DNA from: Membranipora membranacea
Lineage: Eukaryota > Bryozoa > Gymnolaemata > Cheilostomatida > Membraniporidae
Direction: 5' to 3'
NCBI GenBank assembly: GCA_914767715.1
Contig: OU612065.1
Coordinates: forward strand, 9,796,001 to 9,860,000
Length of the DNA stretch: 64,000 nt
Below, piece by piece: positions 13,501-26,000 of this stretch. The notes beneath the pieces are model-generated. The model was not told the origin of the DNA. It searched no databases and saw only the letters and a program-made list of their open reading frames with translations. Position 1 is the stretch's first letter; each line of letters starts with the position of its first letter. A program made the translations under genes and the position numbers.

Positions 13501-14999
13501 ATGGGATAATCCCCAACACTACAAGTCTGACTTGTTGTGAAATTGATATGCGGAATTCTTGTTGACTCTCGAAGCTATTAATTTCTGTATGATTGCCTGT
13601 TGATTGATCGTTATGATAACCTACTTACTATTTCCTGTGTCATGTAGAGAAATAAGTGATGGTATTATGATGTTTGATGAGAATGATAATGAGCTGGTAA
13701 TGTCAAAAGCTGCTGCCACTAAAGGGATAGCTCAAGTACTCACTTCTAGAATTATTATGGCTGCTCCTGGAATGAGTGAGTAGAGCTAGACTCTTTTTTC
13801 TGCACTGTTCAGTTTTAATACGTTTGAAAAAGCTGGATTTTGATTGTGAGTAATTTTGGGGTTACAAGATAAAAGAGTTGACTAAAACAAAAACTTGCCA
13901 CCTTCTGTCTGTAAAACTTGAGCTCGGTAAATGTGAACACAAATCTAGCTGGAATATGCTATATTTTATAACCACATCAGCTGACTGAACTTCACATTTG
14001 ATTGTAGTTTTCCAAGGCAAAATGCATGGACCAAATCTCAAACTCATAAACCTAATAATTATTAATAATTGGTAGGACTATGGTTGAAACCCTTCTTCTC
14101 TTCATTTACATGATTTCTTGTTTCAAGCTCTCCTGCCTATTGTTATGGAAGCACTTGAGAAGAAGAAATGGATGCAAAAAATCAAACCACTTCATGGACC
14201 AATACAGATAATGGGTGTTGGCACTTGGTAAGTTCAACTAAGACATAATATCCTAAAAAAGAATCCACTTGAATGTTGATCGATTTTAGGATATAAATGG
14301 ACACCTACGAAATTCATGTGGTTCTAGAATATTTTTAATTTGATTACTCACCTTCACCTGTCTTGGCATTATCAAGGAGTGGCTTCTCACAAATATGCAT
14401 GTTGACCTCTAACTCAGTGGTAGAATGGTTATTATTTAGTATTAAACAATAATATATAATAACATTTCGGAGTTGTCCATGTAACGTCAAAAGAGGCACA
14501 ACTCCTAAGCTCTTGCGTCAAACCCTAATTTTAACCAGGGAGTTTGAGACATATGGCTCAAACTCCCTGTTTTATCACTAATATGTCATGTTATATGTCC
14601 TCTACATGTCTGTTGATAATTTACACATATTTGTCTATTTTGCAGTTTGCTGTTCATGACTCCATTTGCCTGTGCTCTTTTCAATCAGCGATGGTGAGTT
14701 GATGTTCTGTTTTATATTTTAAATCTATAGCAACATTTGAACTGATCCAAATTAATTAATTTCATAAATAAATCTAATATGATATCATCTTTGGTTTTAA
14801 TTATCTACGCTGTATATGTATGGTTCAGTGAAACTGTAGGCATTGATATGCTTCAATATTATGAACCTTTTATCTTTCTTCCTTCAGTTCAATTACTTCG
14901 GAGACTTTGAAGAAAAGAGACAGTAAAGCATATGAAGAGTTGATGAAAAAGACAAATGGCAGTCCTCCAGCTGTGTTATACTTCAACAAGGGATTGTGA
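10545..14999 (+). CDS. Sideroflexin (mitochondrial serine/amino-acid carrier family), 9 exons
   Basis: Sideroflexins are multi-pass inner-mitochondrial-membrane proteins; SFXN1 and its relatives import serine for one-carbon metabolism. Exons: 10545-10759, 10946-11119, 11415-11513, 12912-12990, 13350-13435, 13648-13775, 14128-14227, 14646-14693, 14888-14999. All junctions are GT-AG and in phase, giving 346 residues, slightly longer than the roughly 320 usual for the family owing to an N-terminal extension. Signatures in order: [95 protein letters not shown]-type segment with [22 protein letters not shown], and the C-terminus [27 protein letters not shown] and NIPLMRQRE are family hallmarks. 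The start ATG was chosen because it opens the only frame joining the hallmark block. Which vertebrate paralogue (SFXN1, 2 or 3) it corresponds to is not decided here. It converges on the SOGA/MTCL-like gene. Confidence 0.95.
11779..12464. mobile_element. Fold-back element with ~300-bp inverted arms
   Basis: The left arm is about 11779-12078 and the right arm about 12142-12464, nearly reverse-complementary along their length, with a 63-base centre. Matching landmarks are GAGTAAGGATA/TATCCTTACTC at the outer ends, CATAATTCATTCTGTATTTA in the middle, and ATAGATTTACAT against ATGTAAATCTAT at the inner ends. No open frame of note lies inside. It sits in sideroflexin intron 3, so it is a non-autonomous fold-back/MITE-type insertion. 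Confidence 0.8.
12733..12848. repeat. MITE-like hairpin, family shared with 29229-29346
   Basis: The arm GGTTTGATCCAGTTGGCCTG plus CATTTGGAATTGCTCCCCTCC pairs imperfectly with GGAGGGCAGCAACTCC and AAAATGCAGGCAAACTTGATC. A second copy lies between the SOGA/MTCL-like and Kir genes. It is in sideroflexin intron 3. Confidence 0.7.
14536..14569. repeat. Perfect 13-bp-arm hairpin in sideroflexin intron 7
   Basis: CAGGGAGTTTGAG is followed by an 8-base loop and its exact reverse complement CTCAAACTCCCTG. Confidence 0.75.
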
Positions 15000-15816
15000 T
15001 GTAGCTGAGGTTAGCTTTAATGATCATGTTGTAGGTGTCCTCCCGGAAAAAATCTCTGGAGGCATATGGTATAATGCCTGATTATAACAATGGTCAGCTC
15101 AATCTACCGAACTCCACGATTAATGTTAGGGGAGCAGGTACTGGGTGGAGGTTTAATTTAAAGTATTCTAATGTTACCGGTCATTATATCTATTCACATT
15201 TATACAGATATTGTAGTAAATTTTGAGTGGCTATGGATGTTGGTTTGTTTTGAATGGCAGCTTATTCTTATTTTTTTTATAAAAGATCTTTCACATTGAA
15301 ATGTATTTCTGTGTCCATACTTTTTGGATGCTCTATCTGCAGTTGAAATTACACATCAAATGCTCAAGTGGAATCTATGCACTGTCTGCACTTCTCACTA
15401 AAATTATACACCAAACTCAATAATAGTATTGATTAGAGACAGGAACGCATGTTTTGTCTATTTATATACTAAAATAATTTCTCAAATTTGGTGGGCGCTA
15501 AGTTGCTAAGAAACAAGGCCAAAAACTAGGTTCCAACCATTTTACACTACAGACTAGCTATCAATTTACACTTTTTAACACTAACTAGAAATAAAACTCT
15601 CTTTTTTTTTTCAAAAATATATCTACACACTACTGAATTGACCACAAAATATCACAATAGAACGCTGGGATGAATGATACATAAATGATATATCTTGGGA
15701 TGAAACTCTTCAGGCATGAAGTATGCTAATATTCCTAAGTATAGCTCCATGAATCTCTCAGCTAGGGTGAGTCATGTAACCCCCTGGTCTGAGCACGGGG
15801 AGTAAACTGATACTTA
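15000..15816. other. Convergent 3' spacer
   Basis: This stretch lies between the sideroflexin stop (14999) and the SOGA/MTCL-like stop (15817) and should hold both 3' untranslated regions. An AATAAA at about 15590 on the plus strand, followed by a T-rich run, is a possible sideroflexin poly(A) signal. I cannot confirm that it is used. No coding exon is seen. Confidence 0.4.
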
Positions 15817-17009
15817 TCAGATGTCATCCTCTTCATCGTCTAACACTACACAGTCACTGATAGCAGACAGATGGCTAGATATACTGATGTCACTAACGTC
15901 TCGCTCAAGTGAAGGCAGAGCAAAACTGACCTTCTTCTTTGCCCTGTATGTCAGCGCGAGAACACTTGAATAATTGTCAAAAAACTTTTGTCTAAGGTTA
16001 TTCTTCTTTGATTTTGTGTTCGATTGGCTGTCACTGTCATTTGCCGATTTCTGTTTAGGTTTAACATCGAGGTGGTTGCTGCTTGTTTTAGTGAGATTTG
16101 TTTTGAGTATTGATGGGCTTGATGTAATGATGATCTCTGGTGACAAATCGCTGCTGTTAGAGACAGTCCTTGTGTATTTTGTTTCATCCATACTAAAACT
16201 TTTAATGACTTTACTCCTTTCCACATGTCCGTTTGTTACTGGCCCGATCGTTACTGGGCCGTTTGTTACTGGCATGTCAGGACTGGCTGGTTCTGTTTGA
16301 CTGTTGCAAGTCTTTTGATTGATACCATACCATGAGTTGTCTTGTAGGAGGTTGCTTGTTCTCTCTGTAGGTTGTGGGATGTTTACAGTCAGCATATCAT
16401 CCTGACTCTCGTCAGCGCATTCAGTTAGACTTGTCGAGGTAGGAGCATGACCACCGAGATATAACTGATTTGCCAGACTCAGTCCCACCTTCATTCTCTC
16501 CGGTGCTGACTGTGATGGAGGCAGTCGTCTCGCCCTGGACAGCACATGGGATGGACTGTTGTTTGCTGAAGGTTTTATCACCAAACTCGGAGGAGGATTT
16601 GGGTACCTTGATTGTTTACGTGGTTGCATCATTTGTGCTATCGGAGACAAGAGAACACAACCTCTGAGATGGTGCTTCACCTTTCAAAAAGAATTGATAA
16701 GCAATCAAACAAAAACTAAGCTGGAAAAATTAAATAGTTAACCAAAATGATTGCCATTCATTTTTTTACCATGACCGTGCAATAATATAACAAATGTGGG
16801 TTTTTTTCCTTCAAATCAGAGACGGAAGGGCAATTCAAGTATGTACAGTACATAATTATCCGAGATATGGTTGCGTAAAACAATTCTCTGTCGAACTTTT
16901 AAACTATATGATAATCAATGTTCTCTCTTAACACCACATTGAAAGCAAATGATATACATCAACCATATTGGAAAGCTGGATAGCAACTTGAGAAGGTTGA
17001 AGTGTTTGT

Positions 17010-17058
<49 letters not shown>

Positions 17059-20000
17059 GATAAACTAGGAATGATTGCTTACCTTGAAGATAAGTGCACT
17101 CGGAAAGAGACAACACCAATAACAAAAAGGGTTTTCTTTAGTCCATGACAGAAAATGTACTCATTTGTGTTGCTGTGGATTTCTACTAGTTTTTTAGAAG
17201 ACAATAGACTGGATGGTATAAATTACAAAACTGTGAATAAATAGTGGGATACATTTTGTAAAACGCTAATCAATAGCAATATTCTAAAATTGGCATCGAT
17301 TAATGACCACGCTACAGCAGGATGTAAAAAATACCCATTGCAGAATGATAGCTTGTAATGGTGTCTTCATGTATACAACAAAATTGTATCGAGGGATTCA
17401 GGGATTTTTTGGTTAACACCCAATAGTAAGAGTTCTTCAGCTTGACTTGAGCCAGTCAATACTACTTAATTAATTAGTGACTCATGATGCCAACATTTTT
17501 CATCACTTGAATGTAGAGCTATCAAGTGGCAATGGAAGGAGAGGCTTAAAATGCTTCCAGCAGCTCAGAAGACTTACGAGCCTGCATGTTTCTTTGTAGA
17601 CAAAGTAACATCCATTATTCATATTATAATCATATTGCATTTATGGCCATCAAAAACTTAATCTACGGAGAGGTAAAAATGAAAGTTGCTATTCAATCTG
17701 CTTAGAATTTGAACATTTGTGTAAGCAATTCACAGATGTATGGTCAAGCTGCTGTGGATAAAATTACAACATAGAAATATTACAATTATTGCATACACTA
17801 CACAGTTGTATTACAACATGGGTCGTTTCACAACATATACAAAACTATTGGCATTTATAATTTAAACAAGGAAAGGGATGAAAATCCCTCAACACGGCCT
17901 GCAACATTCTCCGTGTATGATTCACAACATGCTAACAAAGCTTAGCTGGTTTATACGTCTCTTATTGTGTTACAACGATGTGGTAGCTGGGCTAGCTGCT
18001 GTTTCTCTTACAGGCTGCTGCCGTAGTTTTTACCTGCTGCAGGAGGCCTTCTGCTGCCTTGGCTCGTTCTCTTTCCTCTTGTAGCTGCCTCTCTAAGCAG
18101 TCTATCTTCTGTTTAAACTGGCTCTGAAAAATAAATGATACATCGACAGGAATTATTTTTGTCATCAGATTTCTATCATGGACACTTTTCGTCCACTCTG
18201 AAGTGCTAGCCAGTTTGCAGCCAAGACCAGATTCTGACCTTATGTATGTAGATCTGTTATGTCGGGGTTGTGAATGAACTGCGCCGTGAGGTGGCCGGTA
18301 GTATTAAACGGAAGTGAGAGCAGACATTGCATCATACATTAAAATTAGTTGTAAGCATTTTTAAAAATTAGCTAACGCTCCTCATTTCGACATAAAATAT
18401 CCTAAACACTCACATATAATGTGCATATATATGTACATGGAACTTTATTAGCTGTGTACGTCATTATGAAGGATACTGTGGATGTCGGACGCTGGATTGT
18501 TTATCGTGGGCTGCTGATAATGGGCTTAGCTTTGCTGTCTGTGATTGCTCTCCTCACTTCAACACCTTTACCGCCTTTGATCACGGTGATAATTTTACGT
18601 GGAGAGAACATTTACCCTCTAACTAATTATATTACATTAGAATGACTTAGGGAAAGGTTCATTGCAAGGCAAACAGCACTCATGGCTAAATTAGCAATAA
18701 ACAATTTCCTATGCGATGATTTAAGTACCCAACTCAACTATTCCATCACTGCCAAAATTATTTATATCAATTAGAGGCAGCCCTGATTAGAAGGGGTACA
18801 TTTATTGGTTACTGATATCGACTTTTCATAGCAGGTAGTTTAAGCTACAGGTGCAGACTGGCTTGCCAGCCCCCTGGAGTTCATCCTATGCACTCACTGT
18901 CTGACCAGCACATGGCCGATACACCCAAATAATCTAAAGCTGATGTAGACGAGTATGTCAGATAATGAATGATACAATATCTGGACTATAGGTACCACTA
19001 GGTACATACATTGTGTTAGTTTTCATCTTGGTTACCTTCAGATAATAAGACTAGCTAATCTTGCGCAAAGTAGAAAAAGGGGAGGAATTGGATGATAGAA
19101 TTTCAAGAAAAGAAACAACTCATATCAGCAACCAGTCAAACGCCATTGCCACAGCAAATCAGAGCTAAACTTTGCAGCAAACAATTACACCATCATTAGA
19201 AGTTGTGCAGATGCCCATTGAGCCACTAGAAACGAATTAATGGTAAATGTCAGAGTGTTAGCTCGAGCAGCTATGCTTTACTTACTGAGCGCAGGTAGTC
19301 ATCAGTATCTTTGTGTCCAAACTCTGACCCTTACACTGCCATCCTGTGACTACCAAAACAGTCCAACATATTTATTTTATACCAACCTTTAATTACGATG
19401 TTAAGTTTAGCAAAAACTAGACACGTATATCTGCCTGATAACACTAATTTTTGTGTGAAATATTATACCGTAATACTTACTTGTATTTCCTGTGGAAGTC
19501 TATTGATATGTTTGGCTATGACGCTGTCGTTGCTGATTTCATTATGAGTTGCTAGTTGGTGCTCTTTATCGTCGTCTTCCATTTTCTTCGTCACCGTAGT
19601 CGAAGAAGATGTGAACGTGTGTTTGTTTTGCCGACTACTGTCAGATGTTTGACTGATGCCGCTGTCTTCGCTCTCTTCATGGTCATTTATCGCCTCCAAT
19701 AATGAGCGTAATAAATTATTCTTCATTGTCAAACCATTGATGTCATCTTGCAAATTCCGCTCCATTTTAAACATGTCACTGCGAAGTAATGCTATTTCAG
19801 TCTCATATGACAGTATCTTTTGTTCGCTCTCTGTCAAGTTATTCACAAGCTTTGCTGCAAAAAAACAAAAGCAGGGAAATGTCATGAATAAAGATTTGCT
19901 GTGATGATGTTATGACAAACTCAAACCTAATGGATTTTCTGAGTATGTTCTTAAAAATAGGCAGATCATTTTTTTAATCCCTGATCAACATTGTTTTAGT

Positions 20001-23000
20001 CAAATCGCTATCACTAGAATGTTGGTTTGGGCTCATGTTCAGATGGAGTCCATTTATTCTGGATCACCTCCCTGTGAGGATTGATTTATTTGATATTGAT
20101 CATATTTGACAATTAAATTACACAACAAATGCTGTCAATATTTGGCACTGCTCTACAACTGAGAGTCAGGATGCGAGCATGATTTGTCTACCCATGACAG
20201 GAAATTTGTCTAATCGTAGTCACACATAAAGGAAATTATCACATCAACATATTTGTTTTAGCCACAAATATATATAATATTACATATGGTTGGGTTTTAG
20301 GTGGCAACTTTCATCAACAACATGGGTTTTGAAATGAGCCCTTGGGCTGTTAAAGGCAATGATGAAGTTTGCCCCCTCAAGAACATTCCTATATACTCAG
20401 CAATTTTTTGTTGTCGTTCGTGCAACCAATGAACTCTAATTGAAAATATCATTTGTGATATCCCTCAATCTTCCAATTTATGTCACAATCATTGATTTGA
20501 AATATCCCATACATCCATAGTCATCACCCCTTACTGCTTAGCAATAATTGACCGACCCATTCTATTTTTATTTTTGGTCGATGCAGCAGAATTGAAGGTG
20601 AAAACTCTCATGCTTTTCCTCTCCCCACACTACTCCAGTTCAGAGTTTATACCTCTGCCTCAATGTTCCTAAATTAACAGTACTCATGAGTACCAATAGT
20701 CTTTACTGTGTATCATACATGAGTATGAATACCTCCTGTATATCACCCCAATTATAGGATGGCAGACGGACAGACAGACATGCATTGTGAGGCTTTACCC
20801 TACAGGCTCCTCATGGGGTTTTTGAGATCAATAAATTACTGTCGTAATGACGTAACGATAAGTGCCTGGGTTGATCAGATATATTGTTATGCTTTCTTTT
20901 TTTCTCCTATGCCTGAATTATAAGTATCTTCTTCTACTTCTACCCCGGACAGTCTATTCCATTTTCCTTTTGGAATATCCCGACCTTCAGAACAGGTATT
21001 AGCCGAATTATTCTTGTCTTTGGGTTTGGTCAAAACAGTTTTTGAATCCTCAAGTACCAGATACACACCAATTGGTTTATATGCAAGCTTGTCATGGAAA
21101 TGATTCCGAAAATTCCAAAACAATATTTTATAGAGAGTCAGTATGTTATTTTTTCCTGTTATTCTTTTGCCCTATTGTAATGGCCTCAAATTTTTCTCAC
21201 CCGAAGGACATGATTACATGGAAGTGTTGGCAGACAACTCCCAACCTGCCTCTGGCCTTTGGAAGGTTTATGCTTACAACGTTAACTCAAAAAAATATAT
21301 GACCTTATAACATGTCATCTCATGACAAGTTGCCTCACAATATAGTATTGAAAACAATCCAAAAATAATAGCTGGATCGACATCAAAAAATAATTTTGTC
21401 CCTTGGCAGATAGTATGGCTTACAATTGACCTTCTGATACGGTGCAGTAACATTTCAGCCTGATTCCCGATGTCGACAGTATTCTGAGAATTAATGTCTG
21501 CCTCTCTACTTCTATGGTCTGATAAGTGTAACTTGAATATAATATTTATGTACGTACTAAAGTTAGGGATGGATAATATTTTGATGGTTTTCTTATCGAG
21601 TAGCTCATTAAATGTTTATCGCTCAAGATCCTGCAATCTGGTATTAAGAAGTGATCAATTGGAACAAGCGGAAACAGACCAAACACACTGTTTGTAATTT
21701 GAATAGATTTTCACTAGCAAAACACGACCAATCGATTTTGATTCAAGGGTGGAGTTATCACTGCAATGTAATTAAAAAACTTTTTCAGCGATTATGACTT
21801 GGTTGCAACACAAAACAAGCAATCCATTTCAACTGAAACTGGAGCTGGAGCTGGAGCCTCATGCCACAGGAGATGTCCAGATGAGGTAGAATAAAGGTCA
21901 AAATTAGTTACAGCTAGCAGCTAGGCTTTTTGTTTTTGACCTTGCGCTGGAAAGGTGGAAATTTGTTTATCTTAACACTTTTATGTGCAGAAGTTAGACT
22001 CATGCTCATAATAATATTACAGTGATGTATTACAATCAGCTTTTCCTACTGGCACTTAGATTAAAATTGGAAGGGAAAAAGAAGATGGATTTTAAGCGGA
22101 CCATTTCAGTGGCTTGCGCAACAAAAGCATCATTGCTTTTTTTTCTCCGTCACCAACTCATGTTGAATTTAAACAGCAGTGAATTCCTCATAATTGGGAG
22201 GTATGTGAAAAAATAATGCAACCAATCTGTTTTTGCTGAAGATAGATTTCCCAAATCCCAGATATCCTCATCTGAGTCATTTTTTCGTAGCAGCTATTCC
22301 CGAGTAATGAAGTGTTCTAGTGTGATTATCAATAAAAATCAATTTTTCAAAGCTTTTAAATGCTATGTGGTACATGTGTATGTGGTGTGTGCGCAGACCA
22401 GACGCTGACTTACCTATATCAGGTTTGGATTTGCGAAAGTAGTTGAGTTCTGTGATAAGGCGTGAGTTTTCACTTTCTATCTCATTGTAAGTTTGCTGCT
22501 GCTCTTTTTCACCTTCCTCTGTTGACTGTTTGCGTAATTGCTCTAATAACCTCGAGTTTTCCCTCTCTAAACTCTCCAATCTGCTCAACATCTTATCATT
22601 ATTATTTGCTGTCTCTTGGGAATGTCCTCGGCTAGTTGATGGCGATTGCAGTCTCTGATTTTCTTTTAATAACCTATCATTATCTTTTTCTAGTTGCTGT
22701 AATTTGTCTTTTAAAATGTCAGCTTCCTGTTGAACGATGTCTAATTGTTTTTTAGTATCTAGAGATTCACTGTCTATGGATATCGCTCGTCTGAATTGAT
22801 CTCGACGAGGTGATTTACCTTTGGTCTCCTCACGTAGACGCTTGTAATCGTTGTCACGGTCTTGGAGTTGTTTTCTCAGGTCATCAATCTCCTGAGTCAT
22901 TAACTCAAACTTTGTCTCGTAGTAGATGGAGTTCTTGTTCATAGATAACGGCCCCTCGTGCTGCTCGTCGTGTAGTAGTGTCAACTTCTGCTGCAGAGAC

Positions 23001-26000
23001 TTAATCTGTGAAAATATAAATCAGTATCACAAGATACAGAACCAGATAGTGATTTCTGTAAATCTGCATGACATACCTTTAATGTGCTGTAATAAGATAA
23101 ATATTTAATGCATTATTAAGGATTTATTTGATTAATATGCCAGTATAGTAATATTCATCGCTGATAAAAATTATAGGGTCAATGTTCACAATGCCAGCTC
23201 ACAATCTGGTCGCCGCACATTATTTTCAAAACTTTCAAGTGATGGTTTTAGAGGTCGCCAGTCCTAGCTGAAGAACCCTGCTAACTTTTGTAACCATCCC
23301 AAAGTACAATCCTCTAACACTTTTATATAATTTCACTGTGCAACAGCAACTATAAAATACTATAGCGTAACTAGTTATATTATGAAGCTTGGATATTTCG
23401 GCCATCATTTATATTTATGTGGTCCTAATATTCTGCTAATCACCGGAAAACAGTACTCTAATCTTCTCTCATCATCTTATATATAGAGCCATAGAGCTAA
23501 AGAACAGCATACCTAATTGGATTAATCCTAATTAGTAATCTACACAAATTCTTGTCTCTGCCTTTACTGTTGATATTAGCATGTTGATGAACTTTTGACT
23601 AGGTTCAGAATTTGGCCCGAGTTTGGTAAGAAGTAGGACCATAACATTACTATTTGCCAGTCGCTTAGGCCTTGGATGTTTCAGTAGCTAATTGTTAATA
23701 GCATACATTTGTACCCCATTCTAGGTTGTGGGTAATTATCAACCTCATACACTATTTTTGGAGAACAAAGCGGTGTCCGGTAATAAATTACCTACTGGCA
23801 AGTACTTACGCAGGGAGATGAGGATTTCAGAGTTGTCTGCTCAAACGAATTGGTTGAAATGTAATTGGTTTTGGCCATGATGATCAACAGTTTCAGCGTC
23901 AGATGGTGAATCTCAAGCTCAATTTTTATCACACATTTTTAGCTCTTGTAATTGCCAAACTGATCTAAGATGGTTCAATTTAGCTTATGCACAATGATAC
24001 CAGAATGATACAACCTGAATAACTTAAAAATATAAGTTATCCTGTCAAAGGGTCATCCATAACCTACCTTTGACTTGAGTGAATCGATATCGTGATGGAG
24101 TTTGTCATTATTACGCCTCAGCTCGACGTTCTCTAGCTGTATAACCTCTGTCTGTATGTGTTCACTGGTAAGATTGGCATCTGCTGTCGCTGCACCCTTA
24201 TTATGTGCTGCTTGTGACAGCTTCTTTAGCTGTTTAGTTAGAGCCTCATTTTCATGTTCTATATCTCGCAGTCGTTTTCTAAACATCTTTGCCTCTTCTT
24301 CAGCTTGTAGGAGCTGCTCTTTGTTATCATTCTCCCTCTCAATGCTAGCCTCCAAATTGTTCTTCAATGTATCTAGATCAGCTGAACTGCCCTGCCTCAC
24401 CAACGCCATCTGAGAAAAAAGCAGCTTTTTAGTTTCACATGCAATCGATAGACTTTGAAGCTAGGTATGATGCTGAGTGGCCGCAATTCTTACTCTCAAC
24501 CCTCTCAATCAATTCTTCGAGTGCCTGAAAACAGTTAAGACTCCAATGTTATGTGTTTCATGCCCCAAGGCAGACATTTTAATTTGATTGAAGAACTGCG
24601 AGTTGGTAAGGGTTGAAAATTCAATCAAATGCCCTTAAGATTTTAATAAGATCTCGATAATTATAATGTAGTATCAAACATGTTATCTGCCCTAATCCAT
24701 TGATTTCTTGTAGTAGGAAACATCTATAGCTGATGACCTGTTGCGGCACTGTGATGACACAAGTATCCTTAAATATGCTCAAGTACTTCAGCATCATTTA
24801 TGAGCACTATGGACAGTTTATGCGGAAATTACTTGTACTCAACCCAGAAAATTTTGAAGATATACACAGAAGAAGCGTTACGGAGCTAAACAACCAGATA
24901 ATCTTGTTCATACCAATAATATGTTCTCATTGTGTTAATGGATCTGATGACCGGGCATAAATATTATCTTTTATTGTCGGCACTGCAACTATTAGAGATG
25001 CGCTGAATATTGTGTCCGATTGTATTTACATCCCCACCCACTAGCCTCCTGGGGGTTCAAACACAAATCACTCAATATATTTGTAGCTAAAGGGTAAATC
25101 AAGTGACAGCAGTATGCAAATACAGTAACAACTACTCACAGTTATTAATCTATTTGCTTCCCAAGTCCACTCATTGTAATCATAGAAATTTAGTTCATGT
25201 ATCTCACTGATTGATCGGAAACATAACGGAAACAAATAACACATCAGTGGATCGAGATATGATATCAAATTTGTAAAAATAGTATGTGCTACTCGGGACT
25301 AACACGTGGACAAAATTTATAACCTTTGAATAGGCTAGAAGAAGTTTTCTTACCATTGGTTTTAAGGTGGCAACACCAGATCCACCATTCATCTAAAATC
25401 ATGAATCGAATAAAAGGGTCATCACTCATTAAATAATAAAGCATGCCACTAATACTAGTAAGAAATAAGTTGAAATTAATATTTCGGAGCCAGCCTATCT
25501 AAGGTTAAATCAAATAACATGTCATTTATGCAATAGAAAAGGTAGTATTATGCCCGACAAGGTTACCATGCCTTATTTTTTGAACTGCCCGTTCGATTGT
25601 TGTTATGTATGTTCAAGATGAAAAAGTTCATTCTAGCATTGGACGCAGTTCATATAGATGCGCAGGTAAAAGGCTTGAATAACATGTAATGAATCAAATG
25701 GCTTGTGGAGAGTAAGAATAAATGATAAACAGATGCATCCGACCCTTTACCGCTCAAAATAGCACATTAACAGTTTTCGATATGTAGTAACTGAAAACAT
25801 GAGAAAGTATTATGTTTGGCTTTTTAACACATTAGGTTTTGGTTGCTTGTACAAATGATTGGAGATGCTTGTATCATATACCATTATTGCGTATGCATGA
25901 GAACATGGGTTAAGGCTGCATCTGGCCGACAAGCCTTGGTGACAAGCCTCGGTCAAGGACTCGGACTCAAGAAAGAAGACCTTCATTTTGATAGCAATTT

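Noticed and set aside
15974-16300. 108-codon open frame opposite the last SOGA/MTCL-like exon
   Set aside because: Antisense shadow of a well-supported exon. The hydrophobic runs come from reading Lys/Asp-rich codons backwards.
24494-24524. A 31-base exon-like segment reading ALEELIERVE between splice-like sites in the SOGA/MTCL-like gene
   Set aside because: It looks coiled-coil-like, but 31 bases would break the frame between two phase-0 exons, so it is left out of the model. It could be a poison exon, but nothing shows that.
25068-25268. Open frame on the minus strand with SEIHELNFYDYNEWTW near the 39-base microexon
   Set aside because: The splice-bounded part is 67 bases and does not keep phase with the neighbours. 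The composition is unlike the surrounding coiled coil.
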